The position numbers were made by a program, and so were the translations under genes. Below are positions 5,686 through 14,156 of a stretch of 20,130 nucleotides of DNA, one piece after another. The notes below the pieces were generated by a model, which saw only the letters and a program-made list of their open reading frames with translations, had not been told where the DNA came from and searched no databases. Source of the DNA: a virus; IMG/VR virus record IMGVR_UViG_3300030116_006645, positions 1-20,130 of that record, one strand, 5' to 3'. How positions within the stretch are numbered: position 1 is the stretch's first letter; each line of letters starts with the position of its first letter.

Positions 5686-8648
5686 TACGCTACTACCTGC
5701 CTTCCAACATTTGTATTTGTAATGCCGCTAAAAATAGGATCGTCAGTGCCAAAAACAGTTTGACCAGCAAGAGCAGTATTAGGATTTATTCTGTTTGCAC
5801 TTGCAACATTTACATTTGATAGCGTGCTTGAAGCTACAGGTGCTTGTAAATTTACAGGTAATTGTGATGTTTCTTGAAGCGGTGTTTCTCTAATTTCTTG
5901 AGAAGTTGGTATGCTAGATTTTTGTTCAAAATCACTTGAGCCCATTGAACTTATTGGTTTTAAATTTTGTACTTCTTCCTCAGATAAAAACTCAGCACCA
6001 ACATATTCCGTGTCAACATCAATACCATAACTTTTAGCTAAATTATTTATGGCTAAATTTAAAACATTAAATGAACCAGATTGAGAAACATCTACTATTT
6101 GAGCGAGTTCATTGGGTTTAACACCTTTTGCTAAAAGTGCTGATAATATATCGTATCTTATTGAAGTGCTAAATAACTGTATTAATGCATCTGGTGCAAA
6201 AATAGAATCGGCTAGTAAAGATCTTTGAGCTCCACCCGCCATTGCACCTCCTACGTCAGTGCCTGACCCTAATCTTCCTGCATATTTAATAAAATTATCT
6301 ATCATCTCAATGTCTTCTGGTCTGTCAAAAAACTTCATAAGATTTTCATTACGTTTTAAATTTTCTAATTCAGTTACAAGTTTGTTAGCATTTAACACTG
6401 TACCTACTGCTCCCTCTTTTGCTTCAGTAGATGTTCTTGATAAAATATTTTGTATTAAACCTTGACGAACTGATTCTTTAAAAGGAACACCAGCTCCATC
6501 ACCTTGTGCAATTAAGTTGTCTATTGCAGCACCACCTTGCCCAGGTTTTGATTTTCTTATAACTTCTTGAACAAGATCTGCGTTTGCTAATCCCTTCTCA
6601 TTAATTTCTTTAAAAACTGAATTGTCTAGAGCTTTGTATTGTTTTTCAATGTTTAATAAGTCTGCAACTTTTTGACGATAATTACCACCAAGATATGCTT
6701 TCAATGAGTCTTCATCAAACTTTCTCCATTTATTTATAGCTGTAGATATTTGATCTGGGTTTTTAAGAATGTCATTAATAAATAATCTTTGCACCACATT
6801 AAATAAATTATCAGATAATTCTTTTGAAACCTCTCCAGAACTACTTATCATCTGTCTTATAGTTTGTGCATTTACTCCACCTTCAGGATCAAAAGCTGCT
6901 CTAACAAAATCATTTACATCACCTTGACCTGCCATAATTTGCCTTACTTTGTTATTTCGTAAGACAATATCTGTGTTTGTCATTTGAGAGTCTAACATTC
7001 GTAAGGCTGCTTTTGCTTGAGCGCTGCCCATAAACAAGTCAGTTTCACCTCGCATAATTAATTTTACATTATCTAAAACTGCTTTAGCAATAGCTTGAGT
7101 GTTTGGATCGGTGCTATCAGCTAAAGTGGTTGCGTTCTTTCTTAAATTAACAAGTGCTTGAATAGAATTTTTAAAACCATATTTTCCTTTACCTTGTGAA
7201 TTTATAACTGGTCTAAATTTGTTTATATCATTTAATAATTTTAAAGCTTTAGGATCAATAAATTGTTCTACGGGAACGTTTTTACCACGCAAAAATATTT
7301 CATTGCCACCCTCTAATTTTATTTTTATATCTTGTCCTTGAACATAGGTTTTTTTGTTAATAGCATTTAAAAATTTTTGTACATCTGATTTTAAAGGTAC
7401 AAAATTTACTGACGCTGGATTAGCAGGATTTATTTGTCTCTTTACTGTTTCAACTAATTTTTTTGTAGTTGCATCTGAATTTGTGTTGTACATTCTTAAT
7501 AGCTCTGGCAAAAATTCTTTTGCATTCTTTGCTCTTGCGCCCGTAGGAAATATGTCAAACATATTTTCCATTTGACTTTTTACTGAGTGATTTAATTGAA
7601 CAAGCTCATCAAGTGACAATTCTCTATTACCACCAAATTTGTTAAGGCTATCAATAAGACTTGTCATTTGTTTTCTTTGTACAACGTCAGGTCTTGACAC
7701 AAATTCTTTTGCTTGGAAAAAAGATTTTCTTAAAAATGGATTACCAGCTAACTGTGCTATAGTTAAGGGCTCTACACCTAGCTTTTCTGCAGCTAGAGCT
7801 AATGCATCTGCATCTTTTATTAAACCAGGTCTTATTTTCCCGGTAATTAATTTACCACCAAGTTCAAACATGCCAAACATGCCTCCAGCTAGTGCTGCCT
7901 CAAAAAATTGACCTCCATCAAAAACAACATCATTAAAAAAATCAAATTGCTCATCTCTTGCTTCATCATATTCTCTTTCACCATATCCCCTAATTCTCTC
8001 TGTTAAATCTTTAAGTTCTAAACCTGTTCTGCTTGCTCCTCCGACAATTGCCGCCCTTCTTAAAAGAGATTGACCTCTAGTTGCAAAAGCTGCAATACCT
8101 TCAAGAGCTAATACCTCTGGATCAAGATATCCCATCACTAAACCTATTTCACCTAAATCTCTACCGTATGGGTTGCTTAATCTAAAATCTGTTTCGTCAG
8201 GGTATCTAAAAACTTCTTGATATTCTGTTTTTTTTGAATTTATTGGTATTTGTAAAAGTTTATATTCTCCGTCCGGATATTCTTTTAAAAATTTTTCACG
8301 TCTCGTGTTAAAACTTTTGCTTCTTGTTATATCAGCTTTTAAAATGGTATCAGTAAACTTAAAACCTTCATTATTTATTTTAATGCCAAGAATATCGCCC
8401 ATATAAGCTAATTTGTTTTGTAGTTTTTGATCTCTAATTGCATTAGCTTGTTGATTAATTTGATATTCTGCAGTGCCTGGAATCAAACCTGATCCAAAAG
8501 GTAAAATATCACCAAGCGTAGGTTCAAAATCTTTAAAAACGTCCTCGTAAATCCCCTTGTAGTCTTCGTCACCAAACGTTATACTTCCTTCTAATGAGGG
8601 AAGCTTGTATAGTTCTTCCGTGTCTAATTGTTCAGTTCTTGTAACCAT
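5685..8648 (-). CDS. Large putative internal virion / DNA-ejection protein, 987 residues
   Basis: The longest gene in the window, starting at ATG 8648 within a TAATG overlap. It is mainly helical and charged, with an acidic N-terminus, a hydrophobic Ala/Gly patch at about residues 246-270 (FFEAALAGGMFGMFELGG) that could contact membrane, long helical regions (LVQLNHSVKSQMENMF, LVETVKRQ), and a Ser/Thr/Gln-rich C-terminal tail of about 120 residues (QETSQLPVNLQAPVASS). No lysozyme, protease or polymerase motif is visible. Size, place among virion-like genes and helical character fit large internal proteins ejected with the genome by short-tailed phages (P22 gp16, T7 gp15/gp16 as functional analogues); homology to these is not claimed. 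Confidence 0.75.
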   Translation of the reverse strand: MVTRTEQLDTEELYKLPSLEGSITFGDEDYKGIYEDVFKDFEPTLGDILPFGSGLIPGTAEYQINQQANAIRDQKLQNKLAYMGDILGIKINNEGFKFTDTILKADITRSKSFNTRREKFLKEYPDGEYKLLQIPINSKKTEYQEVFRYPDETDFRLSNPYGRDLGEIGLVMGYLDPEVLALEGIAAFATRGQSLLRRAAIVGGASRTGLELKDLTERIRGYGEREYDEARDEQFDFFNDVVFDGGQFFEAALAGGMFGMFELGGKLITGKIRPGLIKDADALALAAEKLGVEPLTIAQLAGNPFLRKSFFQAKEFVSRPDVVQRKQMTSLIDSLNKFGGNRELSLDELVQLNHSVKSQMENMFDIFPTGARAKNAKEFLPELLRMYNTNSDATTKKLVETVKRQINPANPASVNFVPLKSDVQKFLNAINKKTYVQGQDIKIKLEGGNEIFLRGKNVPVEQFIDPKALKLLNDINKFRPVINSQGKGKYGFKNSIQALVNLRKNATTLADSTDPNTQAIAKAVLDNVKLIMRGETDLFMGSAQAKAALRMLDSQMTNTDIVLRNNKVRQIMAGQGDVNDFVRAAFDPEGGVNAQTIRQMISSSGEVSKELSDNLFNVVQRLFINDILKNPDQISTAINKWRKFDEDSLKAYLGGNYRQKVADLLNIEKQYKALDNSVFKEINEKGLANADLVQEVIRKSKPGQGGAAIDNLIAQGDGAGVPFKESVRQGLIQNILSRTSTEAKEGAVGTVLNANKLVTELENLKRNENLMKFFDRPEDIEMIDNFIKYAGRLGSGTDVGGAMAGGAQRSLLADSIFAPDALIQLFSTSIRYDILSALLAKGVKPNELAQIVDVSQSGSFNVLNLAINNLAKSYGIDVDTEYVGAEFLSEEEVQNLKPISSMGSSDFEQKSSIPTSQEIRETPLQETSQLPVNLQAPVASSTLSNVNVASANRINPNTALAGQTVFGTDDPIFSGITNTNVGRQVVA

Positions 8649-11134
8649 TAGAACTGATCCGCTGTGAAGTATCTAAGTTCACCACCGCCCATATCAAAAG
8701 CATAAACAGGTTGGTTTGGTGATCCTGCTTGATTATTTGATCCTTTTGGACCATCATAAACAGTGCCCCCCAGCCCAGTGAAAACACCGTCTGAGTCAGT
8801 ATAAGTAACAAAGAAAATTTTATTCTCTGCTGCTAAATCTTTTACATTGTAAGTTTCGTTTTCAATTGTAACTTGATCAGTTTTACTAAAAAACTCTGTC
8901 GTTTTTAAATCACCAAGATTATTTAATTGTGTTATACCATCTTTAAATTCATCTGATGCCTCAAACTCTCTGTACGATCTGTTTTTGTAATCGAGTATAT
9001 AAGCAGCAGCTTCTGCTGGTCTCATAGAATCTTTGCCAGAATCAGTTATAGTGCCAGTCTGTAAAAACTCATTTAAATAATCATTAGCTTGTGATTTTAT
9101 CTCTGCATCTTTTAAATTTAATCCTAAAATAAATTTTTGTGATTCTGCACTAAAGTTTGGAAGTGTATTTTTTTCTCTAACTGATGCAAATTCTGCCATG
9201 TTAAAGTTTCCAGGAATGGCACCACCAGCTGCAGTATCTAATGTAAAAGCATTACTTAATGCAATTAATACGTCAGTTGGTACAGACTTACCACCTGCAA
9301 AGTCTTGTAAACCGGTACGAACAAATTCTGGTAAAGATGCAAAAAAATTAGGAAAATCATTTTGCAAGTTTGCAACAAGGTTTCTACTAATATTAAATGT
9401 TCTGTTAGTAACAGCATCATCAATAGTAGCAAGAGCAGCTTCTATTCTTGGTTTAATTTCTGCTGCGTTTGCTGTATCTTTTTGAATCGTTTCAATTGTG
9501 CTCTCTGCAATTTTTGCAAGAAGTGCTTCATCAGTTGTGTTTTGCAGAAGCTCTCTTTCTTGCTCTAAAGTTAAACCAGTGTTACGTCCGTTAATAACAT
9601 AGTCTACTTGTATTTTTCTTATTTTATCTTCAGTATAAACTTGATTAGTTTCAGGATCTATTTGACCTGTTAAATTTTCTTTTATAAAGTCTACTTTTTC
9701 GTAGAATTCAGAAGGTTCTGACTCACCTTCAAAAACAGTTTTGTAATTTCCGTTAACATTTTCTATTATAGCATTATTGATAACAAAAGTTTGTGGATCT
9801 CTTGCATCAATTATTTGTTTGTATGTGCCATCTTCCTGCAATTCAAAAACTTGATCGTTAACTATAATTCTACCATCCTCCATTGGTGCCACGTCTAAAA
9901 CTTGACTTTTGATATTACCTTGAGTGTCTAAAGTAAAACCAGTAAATACATCTTTGCCGTCAACTGTGCTTTTTTCTATTGACAGGAATTGTGGTTCTCT
10001 TGCGTCTATGATTTGTTTGAACGATCCATCTTGCTGCTCTTCAAAAACTTGATTGTTTATTGTAATTCTACCATCTTTTGCAGGCTCAATATCTAATACT
10101 TGTGATTCAATCTGGCCCGTCTGTTTATTAAAAGAGAAACCTGTGAACACAGTTTTACCGTCAACAGTAGTTTTTTCTAAAGAAATAAATTCTGGCTTTT
10201 CTGTATCTCTTGCATCAACTGACAATGTATATGGTTCATTAGGACCTTTTCTAGTATACAATTGATTATTTAAAATTATTTGATCATTTTCATCTGGCAC
10301 GATGCCTGGAATTGGTCTTGATTCAAAATTACCATTTAAAGTTCCAACTGCCTGGTACTGAACTGAACCATCTTCTGCGTTTTCTACTTTAATAATTTCA
10401 TTAATTTTGAAGCCTTCATTGTCTGTAGCATCTGCAAGTAAAGTTAGTTTCTCTTCATTGTTTTGAGCAAATTTATTATAAAGATAAGCTTTGTTATTTA
10501 AAGTTATAATATTTCCTTCTATATACTTATCACCTATTAAAAAAGAATCTGGTTCACCATCTCTTGTGCCAATAGCAACTAATTCTACACCTGTAGCTTT
10601 TCCAAAATTAGGATTAGGTATTCTAAAACCTGTGTTAGTATCTGTTATAAATTCATTTCTATCTATTTTTTCTCTTTCAATAACGTCTTGAAAAACAAAT
10701 CCATCCGATTCAGTTGCAATTTTTTCTGCTTCAATTTCAAATAATTTAGATGCAGCAAGTCTTGCAGCTTCGTCTTGGTAAGGTCTTATTGCACCTAAAG
10801 CAGGAGCGGCTTGTGCTACACCACCTAATGTATCTAAAAATATGTTTGTGCTTTGACCATCAACAGCTGGTTTACCACCTGCACCTGCAGCCGATAATCT
10901 AGCAAAAAAATCTAATAATGCTGGAGCATTCTGTGAAAAAAATCCTCTTTGTTCTGGAACAACTTCTCTAGCTAAATTTAATAATCTTTGATAGTCTGGA
11001 TTATCAGTAACCCCTACACCACCACCATTAAATTTTCTAATAGGCACTAATCCAGATGTAATTCCAGTTCCTCTTGAATTTATTTTCATTCGCTCAGGTG
11101 CGTTAGAAAACATTCTTCTATTGTAAATTGTCAT
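8648..11134 (-). CDS. Putative virion protein with internal tandem repeats, 828 residues
   Basis: ATG 11134 lies in a TAATG overlap with the 340-codon gene. The N-terminus (residues 1-135) includes a Gly-rich stretch KFNGGGVGV and an Ala/Gly helix LLDFFARLSAAGAGG. Residues about 182-460 are beta-rich repeats: two clear copies (308-377 and 378-443) share EFISLEK/FLSIEK, TTVDGK..VFTGF, SQVLD, DGRI..N.QVFE and KQIIDAR, with two weaker copies upstream and a partial one after. The C-terminal third is helical (AEIKPRIEAALATIDDAV) and ends in a Gly/Asp-rich region. No catalytic motif is seen. Beta repeats between helical ends suggest a structural virion protein, perhaps an adhesion-like or spacer domain, or an internal protein by operon context. 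The product family is unknown to me. Confidence 0.75.
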   Translation of the reverse strand: MTIYNRRMFSNAPERMKINSRGTGITSGLVPIRKFNGGGVGVTDNPDYQRLLNLAREVVPEQRGFFSQNAPALLDFFARLSAAGAGGKPAVDGQSTNIFLDTLGGVAQAAPALGAIRPYQDEAARLAASKLFEIEAEKIATESDGFVFQDVIEREKIDRNEFITDTNTGFRIPNPNFGKATGVELVAIGTRDGEPDSFLIGDKYIEGNIITLNNKAYLYNKFAQNNEEKLTLLADATDNEGFKINEIIKVENAEDGSVQYQAVGTLNGNFESRPIPGIVPDENDQIILNNQLYTRKGPNEPYTLSVDARDTEKPEFISLEKTTVDGKTVFTGFSFNKQTGQIESQVLDIEPAKDGRITINNQVFEEQQDGSFKQIIDAREPQFLSIEKSTVDGKDVFTGFTLDTQGNIKSQVLDVAPMEDGRIIVNDQVFELQEDGTYKQIIDARDPQTFVINNAIIENVNGNYKTVFEGESEPSEFYEKVDFIKENLTGQIDPETNQVYTEDKIRKIQVDYVINGRNTGLTLEQERELLQNTTDEALLAKIAESTIETIQKDTANAAEIKPRIEAALATIDDAVTNRTFNISRNLVANLQNDFPNFFASLPEFVRTGLQDFAGGKSVPTDVLIALSNAFTLDTAAGGAIPGNFNMAEFASVREKNTLPNFSAESQKFILGLNLKDAEIKSQANDYLNEFLQTGTITDSGKDSMRPAEAAAYILDYKNRSYREFEASDEFKDGITQLNNLGDLKTTEFFSKTDQVTIENETYNVKDLAAENKIFFVTYTDSDGVFTGLGGTVYDGPKGSNNQAGSPNQPVYAFDMGGGELRYFTADQF
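9806..10213 (-). repeat. Two tandem ~66-70-residue coding repeats in the 828-residue protein
   Basis: Residues 308-377 (10004-10213) and 378-443 (9806-10003) align with conserved blocks VDGK..VFTGF, SQVLD..P..DGRI, N.QVFE.Q.DG..KQIIDAR. The copies diverge in codons and amino acids, so they are an old duplication and not a recent slippage product. Weaker relatives are seen at residues 182-238 and about 239-307. Confidence 0.7.
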
Positions 11135-12156
11135 TACGCTGATTTAAAAGAGCCTAAACCCTCTAATAATGTTCCTATTCCTGTGCCTAAAGCACCTATA
11201 CCACCAGCAAATTGGAGGAATGGGTTCGCTGGTGTAACAGGTATTTGTGAAATAGTTTGACCACCAAATGGTAAACCTGCAAGAACTTCTGTACCAAAAG
11301 AAATTCTTTGAAAGGGCTCCTGTTGTTGAGCTGCTAGATTTTGTCTTTGTGCCTCAAATCCAGCTTGTAACAATTGTTGTTGTTGAGCACCAACACCTAA
11401 TAAATTACTAATGTCTTGACCAAACATTTGTTGACTTAGTTGTCCAATACCTCCTTGTGTTCTAGCAAGGTTTCCTAATTGACCTGTTAATCCTGACAAT
11501 TGCTGTCCAGCAGCTATTTGTCTTCTTTGTTGTGCCTCCTGTGCTGCTTGAGCCGAGGCTAATGCTTGTTGATAATTTCTGCTTGCATCTTCAAAAATCC
11601 TTCTTGTTTTAATGTCACCTAAATTACGAGCTAACTCTGCTTCTTGAACGCCAAATCTTGAACCACCAAATGCACCAGCTTTTTGTGCGGCAGATGCTAA
11701 ATTAGTCTGAGCTATTGCTCCTTGTCTATCTATCTCTTTTATTGCTTCTTGTGTAACAAATTGTTGATATGGATCTCTAAAAGCACCAATGTTAGCGGTA
11801 GTAGGTACAAAAGCTTGTGTACCACCAGCTAAAGTTTGACCTGCGAGTTCTCCAACAGTGCCAGCAGCATCAGCAGTTTGACTTGCAGCTTGCACAAAAG
11901 GTTGAAAAGCGCCTATGCCTTGTTGTGTAACTGCTTGCTGTGCAGTAACTTGTGGTTGCGTGAACCCTGCAACTGTTTGCTTGGGTATATCTCTTGGAAC
12001 ATTAATTAAACCTTTTACAAAAGCAGGGTTAGGTGATCCATCTGGCAAAAATTCATCGACACCTTGAGTTCCAAATAAAGTAACAAGTAAATCCTTTTGT
12101 CTATCTTGAATATACGGAGGAGGTAGTTGAGTTTGTATTTGTGTTTGTGTAACCAT
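11134..12156 (-). CDS. Gln/Ala-rich putative virion protein (ejection-protein-like), 340 residues
   Basis: ATG 12156 shares one base with the stop of the 303-codon gene, and AGGAG sits six bases upstream, inside that gene's last codons. The protein has a Pro/Gln N-terminus (TQIQTQLPPPYIQDRQKDLL), low-complexity Gln/Thr/Gly regions, and a helical core YQQFVTQEAIKEIDRQGAI then AGAFGGSRFGVQEAELAR (about residues 129-176), a block I recall from other marine short-tailed phages. Gln/Ala-rich helices continue (QQALASAQAAQEAQQRRQ), and the C-terminus is Gly/Phe-rich and hydrophobic (FAGGIGALGTGIGTLLEGLG). It may be a small internal protein delivered with DNA, similar in role to P22 gp7, or a tail-associated factor. 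The function is inference from composition and place. Confidence 0.72.
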   Translation of the reverse strand: MVTQTQIQTQLPPPYIQDRQKDLLVTLFGTQGVDEFLPDGSPNPAFVKGLINVPRDIPKQTVAGFTQPQVTAQQAVTQQGIGAFQPFVQAASQTADAAGTVGELAGQTLAGGTQAFVPTTANIGAFRDPYQQFVTQEAIKEIDRQGAIAQTNLASAAQKAGAFGGSRFGVQEAELARNLGDIKTRRIFEDASRNYQQALASAQAAQEAQQRRQIAAGQQLSGLTGQLGNLARTQGGIGQLSQQMFGQDISNLLGVGAQQQQLLQAGFEAQRQNLAAQQQEPFQRISFGTEVLAGLPFGGQTISQIPVTPANPFLQFAGGIGALGTGIGTLLEGLGSFKSA

Positions 12157-13067
12157 TATGCTCTCCTCTCAAGACTATCCATCATTTCATACATTTTTTT
12201 TGCACCTTCCATTCTGCTTCCATTACCTGCACCTTTTACTGCTTTAGCTGTCATTACAAATTCGCCATCACTTAACATAGCTGGGATACTATCAGAAGTA
12301 CCTGTGCCTGGTCCACTTATTTCACCTGTTTTTCTTGGAAACTCAGTGGTGCCTCCATCAGCAAGACCCATGATGCCCTCCATTCTTTTTAATCCATTAG
12401 TCTCTTCAGCCATACCACCTTCAGCTGCTGTTCTTAAGTTGCCTTCAAAATCAAAAAAGTTACCTTGAATGCCACCACCTAATTGTAAATCTAAAAGTTG
12501 TCCAGGTGTTAAATTAAAAGCTTTGCCTTCGTAATCTGTTCCAGGAAATTGTGTATCAACAACTTCCTGCTCTGGTGTTCTAAACATACCTGTTGGAGCT
12601 AATGCAGCACCAGTTATACCAGCGGCTGTACCGAGCTTTGAAATTATATCTCCTACTGTTGCATCTTTCGGTATGAATCTACCACCTTCTCCAAATAAAC
12701 CTGCAGTCGCTGCTTGTCCTGGAATTGCAGCGCCAGCACCTGCACCTCCTGCAGTTGTTCCAGGTATGGCTTTTTTACCTAAAACAAATTCTGCAATACT
12801 GCCAGCTCCGCCCTTACCTCTTCCTAAAACTGTATCCATGAACGTTCCTTTTTTTGCAGCTCCACTCGTTAAACCTTTTATACCCGGAGCTTGACTTGCT
12901 AAAAAAGCAGCTGTCGCTACTTCGCCAAAACCTGCTTCTGGATCTGCTAAGGCCCCTATCCCTGCAAACAACGGATTACCCGTAGCTAATGCTAGGACTG
13001 TTCCAAGATATTTTTCAGTATCGCCTGGTAAGGCTTTTGCTACTGCTTTACGTAATTTTTTAAGCAT
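12156..13067 (-). CDS. Gly/Ala-rich putative virion protein with GPGTGTSDSIPAMLSDGEF motif, 303 residues
   Basis: The first gene of the minus-strand virion operon. ATG 13067 has AGGAG only three bases upstream. The N-terminus is basic and amphipathic (LKKLRKAVAKALPG); long Ala/Gly stretches follow (TTAGGAGAGAAIPGQAATAG). The C-terminus carries SGPGTGTSDSIPAMLSDGEF at about residues 251-270, then VMTAKAVKGAGNGSRMEGAK. I recall this motif at the ends of tape-measure-like or internal virion proteins of marine phages; that is memory, not a search. The C-terminal placement suggests an assembly or docking signal. No enzyme motif is visible. It heads a five-gene chain with one-base overlaps, so it probably sets the level for the whole operon. 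Confidence 0.72.
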   Translation of the reverse strand: MLKKLRKAVAKALPGDTEKYLGTVLALATGNPLFAGIGALADPEAGFGEVATAAFLASQAPGIKGLTSGAAKKGTFMDTVLGRGKGGAGSIAEFVLGKKAIPGTTAGGAGAGAAIPGQAATAGLFGEGGRFIPKDATVGDIISKLGTAAGITGAALAPTGMFRTPEQEVVDTQFPGTDYEGKAFNLTPGQLLDLQLGGGIQGNFFDFEGNLRTAAEGGMAEETNGLKRMEGIMGLADGGTTEFPRKTGEISGPGTGTSDSIPAMLSDGEFVMTAKAVKGAGNGSRMEGAKKMYEMMDSLERRA

Positions 13068-13076
13068 AATCTCCTA

Positions 13077-13088
13077 ATATTGCAATAT
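13077..13088. repeat. 12-bp perfect palindrome, candidate operator
   Basis: ATATTGCAATAT is its own reverse complement and lies just upstream of the ribosome binding site of the minus-strand virion operon (AGGAG at 13071-13075), thus in its leader. It could bind a dimeric regulator or be a chance product of A/T richness. Confidence 0.3.
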
Positions 13089-13141
13089 ATGTGATTGTAA
13101 AAGGCAAGTAGGCTAATCTTGAATATTTAAAGCCAATTAAT

Positions 13142-13155
13142 CCTATATTTATAGG
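13142..13155. repeat. Interrupted palindrome CCTATA-TT-TATAGG, candidate operator
   Basis: Two perfect six-base arms flank a two-base centre in the middle of the divergent gap, where a regulator acting on both operons would be placed. Only the symmetry is observed. Confidence 0.28.
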
Positions 13156-13207
13156 CAAATAATTGCTATATGACAATAGATAAATACTGAGTTAGAAAGG
13201 AATATAT

Positions 13208-13885
13208 ATGGCAGAACAGACAAAACGTGAATTTCAAGCCTTTAGACCCTTTGGACCTACTATTTTTGCAGGATCATTACCCGAATCATTAATAAAATTA
13301 TTAGATGATAAGGCAACAGAGATTATGACTAATAAAAAAATGTCTAAAGATTGGGATCATTCAATGCATTTAGCAGGTAACGTTAAACAAGAAGTAAGAT
13401 ATCCTCCAGCTTGGATGATATCAACTGAGTTCGCACCCATGAGTAATTCTTTGCAAATGATAATACACAAATATTTAGAACATCCGCCAATGGTAAACAC
13501 TATATCTCCAGATAAAGTAGATAAAATATTAATAACTAGCATGTGGGTTGTATCACAGTGGTCTGGAGACTTTAACCCTTCACATGTTCATGATGGTGAT
13601 TTGTCTGGCGTAATATATTTACGAATACCTCCAAGTTTAAAAGAGGAATATGAAAGAGAAGATCATTTTCCATGTGTAGGAGATATTCAATGGCAGTGTG
13701 GACAAGCTGCTACTTTTAATGGACATACATTTCAAGCAACGCCAAAAGTCGGAGATATTTATCTGTTTCCGTCTTGGCTATCACACATGGTTTATCCATT
13801 TAGAACACAAGATGAGGAAAGAAGATCTGTTTCTTTCAATGTAACTGTTAAAAGAAAAAAAGAGAAAGATGAGCAACAAATCTAA
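13208..13885 (+). CDS. 2-oxoglutarate/Fe(II)-dependent oxygenase-like protein (PF13759/TIGR02466 type)
   Basis: A 225-residue protein heading the plus-strand operon; AGGA lies seven bases before ATG 13208. The C-terminal half shows the double-stranded beta-helix signature of this oxygenase group: NPSHVHDGDLSGVIYL with iron-ligand candidates H126/H128/D129, then VGDIYLFPSWLSHMV with distal H193, and RRSVSFN with R205/R206 as the 2-oxoglutarate carboxylate anchor. The first motif is HxHD rather than plain HxD, as in the relative at 19303. Such enzymes hydroxylate proteins, nucleic acids or small molecules using O2 and 2-oxoglutarate; the substrate here is unknown. The basic tail KRKKEKDEQQ is unusual. 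It overlaps the next gene by 17 bases. Confidence 0.82.
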   Translation: MAEQTKREFQAFRPFGPTIFAGSLPESLIKLLDDKATEIMTNKKMSKDWDHSMHLAGNVKQEVRYPPAWMISTEFAPMSNSLQMIIHKYLEHPPMVNTISPDKVDKILITSMWVVSQWSGDFNPSHVHDGDLSGVIYLRIPPSLKEEYEREDHFPCVGDIQWQCGQAATFNGHTFQATPKVGDIYLFPSWLSHMVYPFRTQDEERRSVSFNVTVKRKKEKDEQQI

Positions 13886-14156
13886 TACACCATTTCCAAT
13901 GGTCAGAATAACATGGCATGACGCAAAAGATACTGAAACAGGTTGGCTACACATAAAAGAAATTGTTTCTGCTCCGTTGGCCGTGTGCCAAGAAGTAGGA
14001 TACATGGTTGTAAACAATGATAACAAAATAGTAATAATGCGATCTTGGTGTATAGACAAAGATGATAATCATGGTGGAGGTGCAATAGCAATACCTCGTG
14101 GTTGGGTTAAAAAAATAGAGTATTTAGAAGTAAGTTATGGAAGAAATAATAATTAA
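13869..14156 (+). CDS. Conserved hypothetical protein, 95 residues
   Basis: A small soluble protein lying between two oxygenase genes, overlapping the first by 17 bases and the second by 20. ATG 13869 is preceded by a purine-rich AAAGAGAAAG. The sequence alternates hydrophobic and polar residues, suggesting a small beta barrel: FPMVRITWHDAKDTETGWLH, VGYMVVNNDNKIVIMRSW, GGGAIAIPRGWVKKIEYL. It has similar short unknown relatives in phages, from memory. Its position suggests co-expression with the oxygenases, but no role can be assigned. The overlaps at both ends and the absence of any better frame support it as a real gene. Confidence 0.72.
   Translation: MSNKSNTPFPMVRITWHDAKDTETGWLHIKEIVSAPLAVCQEVGYMVVNNDNKIVIMRSWCIDKDDNHGGGAIAIPRGWVKKIEYLEVSYGRNNN

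Larger units (their letters stand above)
13068..13207. promoter_or_regulatory. Divergent control region between the two virion operons
   Basis: This 140-base A/T-rich gap separates divergent genes starting at 13067 (minus) and 13208 (plus), so both operons' promoters should lie here. I could not find a well-spaced sigma-70 pair on either strand; a weak plus-strand candidate is TTGAAT (13119-13124) with TATATT (13144-13149), 19 bases apart. It contains two small palindromes. The plus-strand gene has AGGA seven bases before its ATG. Confidence 0.5.

Noticed and set aside
12127-12468. Plus-strand frame of 113 codons with Pro/Ser/Leu-rich product
   Set aside because: It is the antisense of the Gly/Ala-rich virion gene; Gly and Ala codons read backwards give Pro and Ser/Cys.
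13781-14091. Minus-strand frames below the 95-residue gene
   Set aside because: They oppose two overlapping plus-strand genes with good family motifs and have no start signal.
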